From Dendrolimus kikuchii (taxonomy: Eukaryota > Arthropoda > Insecta > Lepidoptera > Lasiocampidae), in the NCBI GenBank assembly GCA_019925095.2, contig CM034392.1, positions 2,301,501 to 2,365,500 of the forward strand: a stretch of DNA of 64,000 bases, read 5' to 3'. The notes under the pieces are model-generated. The model made no database searches, was not told the DNA's origin, and saw only the letters and a list, made by a program, of their open reading frames with translations. Within the stretch, counting starts at the first letter, position 1, and each line of letters begins with the position of its first letter. A program made the translations under genes and the position numbers. Below, in pieces: positions 32,048 to 42,344 of this stretch.

Positions 32048-32430
32048 AAATGAATGAATGAATGAATGAAAACTCTTTATTGTTCACCATAATCTTAAAT
32101 CTAGACAATTGACATGGATACATTTGCATTAGAACAATGGGCGGCCTTATCGCTTATAGCGATCTCTTCCAGGCAACCCGGTGTCTAAGGAGATTTTAAA
32201 CGAAATTTCAATATAAGATTTTTGGTGGTGTATTACAAATTTTTTTTAATAAGATATAAATAAAGTACTATCTACTCATATATACAGATATACATATATA
32301 CATACATATATACATACAGATATACATATATAATTAGATATACGAACAATAGATACATTAATTTAATGCAACAATTTTTATTTAATAGACCAATAATGGT
32401 CAGTGACCATACGTTTAAATGTAGTAATAA
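32048..32430 (-). mobile_element. LINE-2 3' end
   Basis: (GAAT)n at the left, then ACTCTTTATTGTTCACC, GGGCGGCCTTATCGCTTATA and GGTCAGTGACCAT. It is the minus-strand 3' end of LINE-2 with an ATTC-type tail. Confidence 0.65.
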
Positions 32431-32490
32431 AAGTTTAATGTACGAATTGTTTTAATATTATAACGCTTGCAAACACGCAGACGGCCGAGC

Positions 32491-32792
32491 TTTTTTTTTA
32501 TTGCAGCAGATCAGCAGACGGCCCACTTGATGGAAAGCGGTTACCATCGCCTATGGACATTTGCAACACCAAGTTGCTGCAAATGCGCTGCTGCTCTCTT
32601 AAGGGAAACTGCAACCTGGTCACTAATGCCGGAACACAACTCAAGGTTGTTATGGCGACATACTTTAGATCAGGGGTGGTAGCCATCCAGTCGGACAAAT
32701 GCCCTACCACCTGGCTGTGGGTTGTTAAGTCGCCTCTTACGACAGGCCGCCCGGCCGCAGGAAATTGTATTCTTTCTCCGTTCCTGCACGGA
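32491..32792 (-). mobile_element. SINE-1, full length
   Basis: Fixed ends. ACGGCCGAGCT (left) and ACGGACGAGCT (right) are probably an aged duplication with one mismatch. Confidence 0.9.
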
Positions 32793-33005
32793 TGAAACGG
32801 ACGAGCTAATAGAAATTGGTAACTGTATAGTGCGACCATACGCCGTAATTTTCCGAGGGCGCGAGTTTAATTCCCGCCAATCACGCGCGCACGACACTCA
32901 TGTCTTAGAACTCAAATAAACAGTTAGATTGACCTTTCATTTCAGTTTGGTGTTAGGGATTCACCCTACATCATTTGATCAGACTCGAAGGACCAATTTA
33001 CTTTA

Positions 33006-33215
33006 CATACATACATAACTTCACGCCAGTTCCCTTGCGGGGTAGGCACGAACAACAGAGCGCCATTTAGGCTTATTCTTACACACCTCACTTGCTTCTT
33101 TGACATTTATAACTCTTGTCATGCACGCTCGTCTGTTCTTAAGGCTCCTGACATCACCTTCTAGTACACGATCAATTTGATCATGGAAGGTGTGTCGTGG
33201 CCTTCCACGACTTGC
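33006..33215 (-). mobile_element. RTE-1 copy
   Basis: ATGT tail to the RGRPRHTF codons. Flanked by the 9-bp duplication TTTACTTTA (32997-33005, 33216-33224). Confidence 0.85.
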
Positions 33216-33224
33216 TTTACTTTA

Positions 33225-33620
33225 AATTACATTACATTATTTACTTTAAATAGATATATACTTAATATACATTTAAATAACTTTCGTTCTAAATTCATAT
33301 CAATGATAAAACACCCAATTTATAAATGTTGATATCTTTGCATGTCGCTTGCCAAATTTAAAAGGTCCATTTTGCTTGTATTAACTGACTGATAGTACAT
33401 TCGAGCTGTAATAACTTTATTTTTTAACTTTGCTACATCTCTTTTTACTTATCATTTTTCTGTAATATGTTCTATGAATTATTTTTATATCCTTATTTTT
33501 AATTATTGCTAATATTTTTGTACCTCTTGTATTTTTATCAATAATCTTGTAAATGTTTTCATGTGGACAACGTCGTTGGCTTCAATATTATTACCTGATC
33601 TTATTGTAACTTTTTATTTC
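33225..33620. other. AT-rich, no gene seen
   Basis: No motif or repeat that I can place. Confidence 0.4.
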
Positions 33621-34060
33621 GTATTGTTACGACCTAGACGCTGACAAAGACAAATTCACACCTGCATACCTGTAGAATCACATTTTATTGCCTTTCGGCA
33701 TTTGGACTACTTTTGTTAACTTTGTTTTTAAAATTTGTGATTAGAAAACAGCCTATTGTGTATTGTGATATTTTATGGAAGTCATTAGCCAGGTGTGTCG
33801 GATTTAAAGTACAAACTGCTTCTAGGAAATTCGGTCCACGCGGCCGAGCAGACATATTGCATCTCTGCAGTATAAAGCAATGCCTCGATTGAGGGACGAG
33901 GCAGTCGAGCGATAACCACGAGCGAAGCAAGACTTGTGTACATTCAGTAATCTATTTAGTGACGGACTTTGCGCGTGTTATTGAATTACAATCTTCTGCA
34001 TTACGTTTGGACTTGTTGCGTTCGGTTATATTTGTACCTGTGTTATACGTGTTTGTATAG

Positions 34061-34732
34061 AGTCTAGAATAGAAGTCTCTTAGAGAGCTGCCATGTACAC
34101 TATTTAAAAAAAATTGCTACTGACTACTGAAAATGAAAAATGAAAAAATGAAAACTAAATGTTATTATAATATGAAAATGTTTATGGACGATAAAACAAT
34201 ATGAACTGACATAAATATATTTGACATTGCTGTAATGGTAGACATTTTATTGTTTAGATTAATTATACATTATTATTATTAATTTTCAATTGTATTGAAA
34301 TTTAATTGTATTTAAAAATGTTTATAAATTGTAATGTTAATTTTGGGGCGGGCATGTGGAAAGAATGCATGATGAAAGAATGACTAAACAGATATACAAT
34401 GCAAATGTGGATGGATGCAGAAGTCGTGGAAGGCCACGACACACCTTCCGTGATCAAATCGATCGTGTACTAGCAGAAGGTGATGTCAGGAGCCTTAAGA
34501 ACAGACGAGCGTGCATGACAAGAGCTATGAATGTCAAAGAAGCAAGTGAGGTGTGTAAGAATAAGCCTGAATGGCGCTCTGTTGTTCGTGCCTACCCCGC
34601 AAGGGAACTGGCGTGAAGTTATGTATGTACGTATGTTAATTTTGCACGCCCAATTATGGGTCGAATGCATTGATACTGTAAAAACAGTCACAACTTTGTA
34701 CATGGATTACGCAATAAATATATATTCTATTC
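34061..34732 (+). mobile_element. LINE 3' end inside the LTR
   Basis: Ends GCAATAAATATATATTCTAT, a polyadenylation-like signal and a TATTC-type tail of a non-LTR element. CACGCCCAATTATGGG is part of its 3' region. It is itself interrupted by RTE-1. Confidence 0.5.
34346..34632 (+). mobile_element. RTE-1 copy, third layer of a nest
   Basis: GHVERM to ARELA stop is open, ending in an ATGT tail. Flanked by the exact 12-bp duplication ATGTTAATTTTG (34334-34345, 34633-34644). Confidence 0.9.
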
Positions 34733-34864
34733 TATAGTTCTAATAAACTCTATAATCATTCCAACTGCACTTTAATTCGAGTCCTGCGACTCGTAACAGT
34801 ATGTTATGTAGCTGTTTGTTGTTCCTTTAAATAAAATAAAAAAATAAATACTTTATATGTATAT

Positions 34865-34969
34865 CAAAGAAGCAAGTGAGGTGTGTAAGAATAAGCCTAA
34901 ATGGCGCTCTGTTGTTCGTGCCTACCCCGCAAGGGAACTGGCGTGAAATTATGTACGTATGTATGTATG
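34865..34969 (+). mobile_element. RTE-1, short copy
   Basis: CAAAGAAGCAAGTGAGG to ATGT tail. TATATGTATAT lies on the left (34854-34864) and again at 35581-35591, after the LTR that later landed in its tail. Confidence 0.85.
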
Positions 34970-34973
34970 TATA

Positions 34974-35580
34974 TGTCGGGTTCACGCCGGGAGCGAACGA
35001 ATGACGCTTCGAGAATAACACAATAATAATCTGAAATATTATAATCAAAGTTTATTACACTAGAATTATTACAATTACGATATTAAATATTGCACAATAA
35101 TACACAGAAATATTAGGACAACTCTAAGAGTTGCATCCACGCTTTTTAGGTGTCGAACAGCAATTTGCCCTTCAAGAACACTGCGATTATCAAGCAGTAA
35201 TTTTCGACCACAATGTATTATGTGGTCCTCGTCCAAGACCGTCATTGCAGACTGTCCGTCGTAGACTGCCGATTGAAGACTGCCCCTCCTCTGCCCGAAC
35301 ACCGCGTATTTAACAGATCCTCGTAGCGCGCCGTAGTGACAATATCCGGTAATGCTGTGGCGCCACTTCAATTGCACTTCCTTCATAAAACTAACTTCCG
35401 CTATACGTATTAACTTCCAACATCCGGTTACTCCATTTTCGATATTCGTTAACTTAATAATAAATGCTTCTACATTGACATCCGGTTAAACAACTTCCCA
35501 TCACTACATGAAAGAATACTCTATCCGGTTATTGACTACTTCCACATAGTTATTTTATAATAACAAATACTATTCCTACA
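34974..35580. mobile_element. Solo LTR of a second family (LTR-2)
   Basis: TGTCGGGTTCACG ... CCTACA, 607 bp, with TATA on each side (34970-34973, 35581-35584). No internal region adjoins and there is no second copy in the window. The ends, length and duplication fit an LTR, but a single copy cannot prove it. Confidence 0.55.
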
Positions 35581-35591
35581 TATATGTATAT

Positions 35592-35885
35592 GTTAAGATA
35601 ACGCGTCGTATAGATATAAAATATTCAAATACACCACTTAACTAACATGGAATGGATTGGAATAAGATCTTTTTTGAAGAAATTTTAAATTTATTTTGTG
35701 AAAGATAAAAGGGATTTCGTGAGACGGTTTTCGACGCTATCGGAGCAATTTGTTTCTGTAATGTGCTTCTATCCGAGAGTTTTATGGATATATCTGTATA
35801 TTGGGTGAAATATGAACAGTGTATAGCGACATAGGGTGGGATGGACCAGTGATATTAGACTTTTCTAGATAGCTTTATTTTAGAA
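35592..35885. other. No recognisable gene
   Basis: Mixed AT-rich sequence. Confidence 0.4.
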
Positions 35886-35935
35886 CTAGCTGTGCCCGCG
35901 ATTTTGAAACATTCTTCATTGGTGCTCCGCTCCTA
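35886..35935 (-). mobile_element. HEL-3 3'-end fragment
   Basis: CTAGCTGTGCCCGCGATTTT ... GGTGCTCCGCTCCTA is the minus-strand CTAG end of HEL-3, cut off by the adjoining SINE-1. Confidence 0.5.
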
Positions 35936-36140
35936 TTTTTTTAAATTTTTATTGCAGGAGTTCAGCAGACAGGCAGACGGCCCACTTGGTAGAAAGCGGT
36001 TACCATCGCCTATGGACATTTGCAACACCAAAGGTGCTACAAATGCGCTGCTGCTCTCTTAAAGGAGACTGGAACCTGGTCACTAATGCCGGAACACAAC
36101 ACAAGGTTGTTAGGGCGGCATACTCTAGGCCAGGGGTGGT
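35936..36140 (-). mobile_element. SINE-1, head truncated
   Basis: Tail to CCAGGGGTGG; the outer ~110 bases of the head are missing where Penelope-like sequence begins. Confidence 0.85.
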
Positions 36141-36257
36141 CGATACCTCGGGGCTCAAAGGGCGTAAGAACCAAAACTCGATTTTTCAGGAGAGCCGAAA
36201 AGCAAAATATAAAATATTAGTCAAGTTGGTTTGTGTTCCGTTGTACGCAGAAAGAGC

Positions 36258-36745
36258 TCACAGTGTCTTGAGGTCTGGCAGCTGGTTTTTGCTGGGTTTG
36301 GATCTTAATAGTTTTGATGATTGGATTCCAAACAGGTGGTACTTGCAAACCATCTTTTCTATTGAAATTTGGGTGTTTTTGATTTCAATAGCCTCACGCA
36401 TCATTCTAGGTATAAAACGATTCTCTTTCGCGAGGATTTGTGGGTTATCGAAACTGATGTAGTTGGTTGGGTTTATCCAGCGTGTGTTCACTGATCGCAG
36501 ACTTCGTAGACCTTGTGTGTTTCATGTCAGCAATGTGTTCTTTTATTCGTGTTTTTATGCTCCTCTTTGTTTGCCCAATGTATGACAATCCACACTCACA
36601 ATCAAGCTTGTAAACCCCTGCATCCTGGAGTGGGATATTGCATTTCACAGGTCTCAGAAATTGGGTAATCTTTTTCTGCGGCTTGAAATATGTTTTGATT
36701 GAAGCTCGCCTGAGGATGTGGCCAATTCTGTCCGTGACCCCCTTC
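36258..36745 (-). pseudogene. Penelope-like element, GIY-YIG endonuclease end
   Basis: Minus-strand frame 1 (about 36745-36445) reads DRIGHILRRASIKTYF, then GVYKLDCECGLSYIGQTKRS, then RIKEHIADMKH and SAISEH. GVYKL...YIGQT is the GIY-YIG motif and R-KEH the following catalytic Arg region of Penelope-like endonucleases. One frameshift near 36480 leads to the second frame (36491-36258), FDNPQILAKENRFIPRMMRE then AIEI, the usual end. Upstream reverse transcriptase is absent. Confidence 0.85.
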
Positions 36746-36813
36746 TATCAGTTTGTAGACTGTTGCCTTGTTTTCTTCAGTTGATTAAATATCATTAAAG
36801 AGAGAAAATAGTC

Positions 36814-37300
36814 GGTAAGTACCACCTGTTTGGGATCCAATCATCAAAACTATTAAAACCCAAACCCAGCAAAAACCAGCTGCCAGAACTCAAGACACTG
36901 TGAGCTCTTTCTGCGTACAACGGAACACAAACCAACTTGACTAATCATTACTTTTATTTTTCCTTCCACCCATTTTAATATTATATAAAATTATTAGAGC
37001 TAGGCATGTTTGCTGAAGAGTTTCTTGCGCCGCTTCTTCTCTTCAAGCCACAACATGTAGCGAAGCGGTAGTAAATTAGATTAGGCTCCCACAGAGTAAA
37101 TAATAACTACAAACAAAATTAAAATTAACAAGTTGGCGGTAGGCTAAATAAAACTTTAACAATACTCGTTGACACTTGACATCTTTGTCTTCCGTGATCA
37201 CGGCCACTGCAAAGTGGCCGAAACGTCGGAAAAACCAAAATCGAATAAAATAACCGCGCTTAAAACCGTTAAAACTTAGTTTTATTTCTAAAATTTAGCA
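36814..37300 (+). mobile_element. Penelope-like 3' end, inverted relative to its neighbour
   Basis: 36820-36903 encodes KYHLFGIQSSKLLKPKPSKN, then a short stretch and a stop. It is an inverted copy of the end of the neighbouring minus-strand ORF (matching ~36222-36345). Downstream come the CTTGCGCCGCTTCTTCTC module (37025-37045), CAAGTTGGCGGTAGGC and a hammerhead-like motif, ending near GCGCTTAAAACCGTTAAAAC. Confidence 0.75.
37187..37235 (+). ncRNA. Hammerhead-ribozyme-like motif in Penelope 3' flank
   Basis: TTCC, then GTGATCAC, then the stem GGCCACT GCAA AGTGGCC, then GAAAC, GTC and GGAA. GGAA pairs with TTCC (stem I), the GGCC hairpin is stem II, and GAAAC-GTC fits the core and cleavage site with minimal stem III. 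The CTGATGA box is altered at the C3 and G8 positions, to G and C, which would still pair. Penelope-like elements are known to carry such ribozymes. Activity is doubtful. Confidence 0.4.
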
Positions 37301-37524
37301 AAATAAAACTAGAAATATACCTTTCAGTAGCGCACGCCAACATTCCTTTAGTCAGTTAGACATGTTAAACATTCCAACTCATTTGCTATGCCGAAAGTTT
37401 CATCGCAGGCTTTGCGCCAGCCACGTCCCCGGATTTATTCCAAAACCTGAAACACGACCTTAAATTTTTTATTCAAAACACGCAGTATACTGGATTCATG
37501 ACAATTTGAAATATTATGTGGTGC

Positions 37525-37825
37525 TTTTTATTATTGCAGGAGATCAGGCAGACGGTCCACTTGATGGAAAGCGGTTACTATCGCCTATGGACATTTGCAA
37601 GAACAAAGGTGCTACAAATGCGCTGCTGCTCTCTTAAGGGAAACTAGAACCTGGTCACTAATGCCGGAACACAATTCAAGGTTGTTATGGCGACATATTT
37701 TAGACCAGGGGTTGTAGGCATCCAGTCGGGCAAATGCCCTACCAACTGGCTGTGGGTTGTTTTGTCGCCTCTTACGACAGGCCGCCCGGCCGCGGGAAAT
37801 TGTATTCTTGCTTGCTTCCTGAGTA
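37525..37825 (-). mobile_element. SINE-1, 5' end altered
   Basis: Full body, but the outer head (GTGCAGGAACGGAGAAAG) is replaced by a variant GCTTGCTTCCTGAGTATG. Confidence 0.85.
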
Positions 37826-37941
37826 TGAAACAAGCTTGCCTTATTTTCAAAGTAATAACTATCTATATATCATTTAAGAGCTATGCTCTTGTCGATGGAG
37901 CCTCTTCTAATCTTCTCTATTATAGGCCAGTTGTTTTATTT

Positions 37942-38184
37942 CTATGTAAGACACAATACCCACTTTTTTATATTTGATCCTTGAATGCTGGACTTGGTCT
38001 TCCCTGCCCTCTCCTTGCTTCCACTTTGCCTTTGATTAACGTGTATAAGGTGTCGTGTCGTAACAAATGGCCAAACACCTACCCCCTTCTTTCCTCGTAG
38101 AGTTTTTAAAATTGTGCGTTTCTCCTCTGTCATATCCTGTACTTCTTCATTGGTCTTCTTTTCTTTCCAACTTATTCTCGTCAT
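37942..38184 (-). pseudogene. Decayed LINE reverse-transcriptase C-terminus
   Basis: Minus-strand frame begins MTRISWKEKKTNEEVQDM then RTILKTLRGKK. The RISW-x-KKTNEE...K-L order is like the C-terminal region of endonuclease/reverse transcriptase LINEs from insects. The rest is frameshifted. The lineage differs from RTE-1. Confidence 0.5.
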
Positions 38185-38204
38185 GCATAATTATAATATT
38201 ATAA

Positions 38205-38620
38205 AATTCTAAACAAGCCGTGACTGTACATTGAAGCTATTAAAAAAAAAAACAACTGAAATAGACTATATAAACTACTAGCTGTACCCGCGATGTTGTC
38301 CGCGTGGAATTTGTTTTCAATACCCCCCGATTTTGAAACATTCTTCATTAGTGCTCCGCTCCTATTTGTCGTAGTGTGATGATATATAGCCTTGTATGTA
38401 GATGTATAGCCTTCTTCGATAAATGGACTATCTAACACTGGAATAATTTTTCAAATCAGACCAGTAGTTCCTGAGATTAGCGCGTTCAAACAAACAAACA
38501 AACTCTTCAGCTTTATATATTAGTAAAAGTATGAAGAACACGATGCATTTTTTTTTATATTCTTGTCTGTTCGTTCGGAATTCATGTAAAAACTACTGGT
38601 CCGATTTCGATGCGGTTCAG
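38205..38620 (+). repeat. Interspersed repeat H, split by HEL-3
   Basis: CTGTACATTGAAGCTAT on the left and GTTCGGAATTCATGTAAAAA on the right are contiguous at 49150-49262. Here HEL-3 (38278-38521) separates them. Identity of the host repeat unknown. Confidence 0.5.
38278..38521 (-). mobile_element. HEL-3 Helitron-like element, full
   Basis: Minus-strand CTAG end at 38278-38281 and the other end near TTTATATATTAGTA at 38510-38522. The empty-site comparison with 49150-49262 supports both ends. It lacks a clear TC start, so classification is less secure. Confidence 0.55.
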
Positions 38621-38621
38621 G

Positions 38622-38842
38622 GCATTTGCCCGACTGGATGGCTACCACCCCTGGTCTAAAGTATGTCGCCATAACAACCTTGAGTTGTGTTCTGGCATTA
38701 GTGACCAGGTTCCAGTTTCCCTTAAGAGAGCAGCAGCGCATTTATAGCAACATTAGTGATGCAAATGTCCATAGGCGATGGTAACCGCTTTCCATCAAGT
38801 GGGCCGTCTGCCTGTCTGCTGATCTCCTGCAATAAAAAAAAA
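38622..38842 (+). mobile_element. SINE-1, 5'-truncated
   Basis: Begins GGCATTTGCCCGACTGG and runs to poly-A. Confidence 0.85.
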
Positions 38843-38856
38843 GCACATCAAAAGAT

Positions 38857-38912
38857 GACGTTCGCTGGCAGCGGGGCTTAAGGTCCAGGCTCCATGTGGT
38901 TAGGTTATTATG
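38857..38912 (-). mobile_element. LINE-6 3' tail fragment
   Basis: On the minus strand, CTTAAGCCCCGCTGCCAGC matches the 3' untranslated end just after the LINE-6 stop codon at 46876 (CTAGGCCCCGCTGGCGG). It is a minimal insertion. Confidence 0.5.
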
Positions 38913-39375
38913 TGAATTTTTGTGCAAATAAATGATTAGATTTTAATACATCTGTCATTTCGATCCTCTAAATATATACAATGTACTCTGTGATTTCGGT
39001 CACGTTTTAGTAGCCGCATTTAGATAGTGACGCGAATGTTAATCAGAAATGAGAAATATCATTAAATTTTTGAAGTGAAACTTCTTTAGAATCGTTTTGA
39101 TTTGACACTCGATGAAACGAAACAAAGCCGGCACTAAAAAGAGATGTTTAATAATTTAAACACTATCTTCATAAAGATAGAGTTGGAAATATTTTGAAGG
39201 TCATGAATCTAATTGTAACTAGAGCATTTGTTTCCTATTTTAGTTATCATAAGCTTCTCGTGACATTTGTTCAAAGTGAAAACATGGAATTTGAATAATA
39301 TGTGTTATAATATATCTTAAATATGTAATATTTTGCATTAAAATATACAATATTTTTTGTGCTAGGTAAACATAT
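38913..39375. repeat. Unassigned, with interspersed repeat P, copy 2
   Basis: 39070-39200 contains GAAGTGAAACTTCTTTAGA, ACACTCGATGAAACGAAAC and AGATAGAGTTGGAAATATTT in the same order as the minus-strand copy near 61.1 kb. The rest is AT-rich. Confidence 0.45.
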
Positions 39376-39834
39376 TGTTACGATTTGCAGGACTTGAATT
39401 AAAAATGCCGTTGGAATTACTATAGCATTTATTAGAACTATACAAAAACGTATAACACAGGTACAAGTATAACTGGACTCAACTAGTACAAACTGCACGA
39501 TTCAATAACACGCGCAAAGTCCGTCACTATACAGATTATCGAATGTACACACGTCTTGCTCGTATTGTAATCCTCGCTCGACCACCTCACCCGTTCGGAC
39601 ATTGTTTTATGCTAAACTATACAAATATAATATGTCCACCTGCCAAGCGTCAACGCAATTTCCTAGAAATCGTAATCCGCACACCTGCTTAATTATTCCT
39701 GCGAACGGCCATAAACGAGTACAATACACAATAGGCTGTTTTTCTAAGTAAACAGAAGAACTCCAAATGCGGGAAGGTAATAAACTGTGCTTTATGGTAG
39801 GCAGGGGTGAATTCACTTTTGTCGGCATGTAACA
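39376..39834 (-). mobile_element. LTR-1 solo LTR
   Basis: 459 bp, TGTTAC...GTAACA, ATAT on each side (39372-39375, 39835-39838). Orientation minus from the AATAAA and TATA-like signals. Confidence 0.85.
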
Positions 39835-39838
39835 ATAT

Positions 39839-40420
39839 TATAAAAGTAATAAACCTTTATAATTATCGTAATACTCCTAATACTCTATATTTGTCGGAGA
39901 CTTAGTCCAATAGTTCAGTCAGTTCAAAACTAGATGGCGCTGTCTCCTAACTAATCACACTATTGTTTGTAATATATATCTTGTCAACGTCTTTTGTATT
40001 TTACTCAGCCTTCTCACTCAACGTTAAGACCCACCAATTGCAACCACCACCCACTCATTACTGACACAAGTAGCCACACCAGATTAGCCTAGGCGTGTTG
40101 CTGGAGAGTTACTTACGCCGCTTCTTCTCTGCCAGCTATAACACGTTGCGAAGCGGTAGTAAAGATAGACCAGGGTCTACTCTCTGGAGTCGATGACGAG
40201 TCCCCATTATAACACTTAGCTCATTCAGCCTCCCGCGGCTTAATCCGATAGAATCACTCTCCCCCTCCCCGTAGCGGTCGAGCCGAGGTCGAACCTACCT
40301 CCTCGAGCGCGTTGCTCCGGGCTAAACGCCTCCGGTACAACCAAGCCCAGTGTCGCTGGAACAGCTATCTGCGGCTATTCAGCTGGATCCTGCACAAAAA
40401 AGATAGTTCCGTTCAATAAA
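39839..40420. repeat. Module N (minus) and GGTCGAGCCGAG repeat
   Basis: 40086-40165 is GTTGCTGGAGAGTTACTTAC ... GTTGCGAAGCGGTAGTAAAG (module N). 40250-40390 is a GC-richer piece with GCGGTCGAGCCGAGGTCGAA, shared with 23395 and 24188. 39839-40085 has no feature. Confidence 0.4.
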
Positions 40421-41099
40421 CCAGTGCAAGTTTATTATTTAGCAGTGCAATCTAATTCTCTTGTAGGCTACTTGTTTGACGTCTCACTACTGCCGTGTGA
40501 GAATTGTAAACACATATTTTTGTTTTAATTTGGAATGTAGTTATACATTTTTTGAATTTGTACATAAAATAATAAAATTGCGAAGCCAGTTTTATAGTGG
40601 CTTATCATAAAAGAATATCCGGTAGTACCTGCGTTATTGAGTGCCCTCAGGATTGTCGGCGCTCTTACATAACCCCTTTTATTAAGGACCACTCGTTCGA
40701 GTCCGATCTGAGGGCCACTCGGGCTGCACTTCACCGGCTACATATTGGCTCCATCTTACTGTAACTTTTCTTTTATCTGCGAAGGAATAATGTCTTTTAT
40801 ACAGTATGTAACAATAAACCCGTTTTTTTTATTGGACTTGACTTTATGTTGTTGGTCCGAAGACCTTACAACTTTACCGGGGGTTTTGGGGCGAGTGCCT
40901 TCGCGAACTTGCTCAAGGGAGCTCCTTAAGGAGTTTTACCTCGGCTGGACTGTTACCATGAGAGGGGGATGAATTTAATGATGCCCACCGTAGGGCTACA
41001 TAAAGCACTAATTGAGAACGGGCGACGGGTAATATAAAGCCCAAGGGGAAGGATCCCGGCGGACCGGGATCGGTGGTTCGCGGCGGCCTCCGCTATCTT
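40421..41099. other. No supportable gene
   Basis: Short frames on both strands without motifs. GATCCCGGCGGACCGGGATC at 41049-41068 is an inverted repeat next to module N. Confidence 0.35.
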
Positions 41100-41396
41100 A
41101 CTGCCGTTTCGCAACGTGTTATGGCTGGGAGGGAAGAAACGGCGAAAGAAACTTCCCAGCAACACGCCTAGTCTATCCTGTGGGGGGGGGCTATGTCTAT
41201 GTCACCATCCGTCGGCTTATTTAAAACACGGCTCAGGAAATGGTTAGTCGAGCACACCTTCTATAAGCACGAGGAGTTTATATCCCATAATATGATATAA
41301 TTTTAATTTTATTTATGACCTGTGAACTGATATAGAAATTGACGTGTAACTTTGTTATGAATAAATGATTTCTGATTTCTGATTTCTGTCTCCTAA
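41100..41396 (+). mobile_element. Module N, then a jockey-like LINE end
   Basis: 41100-41178 is the plus form of module N (CGCAACGTGTTATGGCTGGG). From 41205 the frame reads SMSPSVGLFKTRLRKWLVEH then TFYKHEEFI and a stop, a C-terminus typical of jockey-like LINEs. The end is a TGATTTC tandem tail (41368-41389). Confidence 0.55.
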
Positions 41397-41556
41397 CGTC
41401 CCTCGCATGGACGTGGAGAGATCTTGATTGACGGCGCCATGAGACGCCGCCGTCTGTGTCTGTCTGTCCGTGCCTGCCAGCCTGCCGTCCTAACCGCGGG
41501 CAAAAATAAACCCGTTGTTCTTGGTTACGACGCTACATATTCAATATTGAAAATTA

Positions 41557-42163
41557 TCTATATATTAATACGTGAAGTAGAAACGTTGTAGCCCTTTTTA
41601 CGAAAATTACACGGACGGAGGAGTATGAAATTTCGCACACTTATAGTTCTTTTTTTATTTTTTTTTATTGCAGGAGTTCAGCAGACAGGCAGACGGCCCA
41701 CTTGATGGAAAGCGGTTACCATCGCCTATGGACAATTGCAACACCAAAGACGCTATAAAGGCGCTGTTGCTCTCTTAAGGGAGACTGGAACCTGGTTATT
41801 AATGCCAGAACACAACCCAAGGTTGTTATGGCGACAGCTTTAGACCAGGGGTGGTAGCTATCCAGTCGGGCAAATGCCCTACCACTTGGTAAATTTATAT
41901 AGAGAAGGAGTGCACAGTGCTAATATTTTTTTAAATTATGAATAAAAATACATTAAAGCAATAAAAAAAAATTACACACACTACCATGTATTTGACACAC
42001 ACGCATATATACTCTTTTGTTTATTGTTAAAGTCAAATTAACAGTGTAGCCTTGGCGAAATCTGTGATTATAGAATTAGTATTTGACAACAGAACCTTAA
42101 TAATGTTCAAACTTATAATTTAAATTAATCATGGTCGAATTTCAACCTATGTGCGACCACTAG
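41557..42163 (+). mobile_element. HEL-1 Helitron split by SINE-1
   Basis: A|TCTATATATTAATACG start and GCGACCACTAG|T end. The sequence between 41650 and 41890 is a SINE-1 insertion. Otherwise collinear with 2701-4127. Confidence 0.75.
41650..41890 (-). mobile_element. SINE-1, head truncated
   Basis: Poly-T and tail to ACCACTTGG; the outer ~75 bases of the head are missing. Sits inside HEL-1. Confidence 0.85.
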
Positions 42164-42177
42164 TTTATGTAATTACA

Positions 42178-42331
42178 TACATACATAACTTCACGCCAGT
42201 TCCCTTGCGGGGTAGGCACGAGCAACAGAGCGCCATTCAGGCTTATTCTTACACACCTCACTTGCTTCTTTGACATTCATAGCTCTTGTCATGCACGCTC
42301 GTCTGTTCTTATGGCTCCTGACATCACCTTC
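42178..42331 (-). mobile_element. RTE-1, short copy
   Basis: Flanked by the 13-bp duplication TTATGTAATTACA (42165-42177, 42332-42344). It lies right after the HEL-1 3' end. Confidence 0.9.
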
Positions 42332-42344
42332 TTATGTAATTACA

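Larger units (their letters stand above)
33625..34798 (+). mobile_element. LTR-1 solo LTR carrying a LINE that carries RTE-1
   Basis: TGTTAC...GTAACA with GTAT on each side (33621-33624, 34799-34802), the only non-ATAT duplication in the family. The LTR sequence stops at 34060 and resumes at 34733. TATA box TATAAAG at 33871. Confidence 0.8.
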
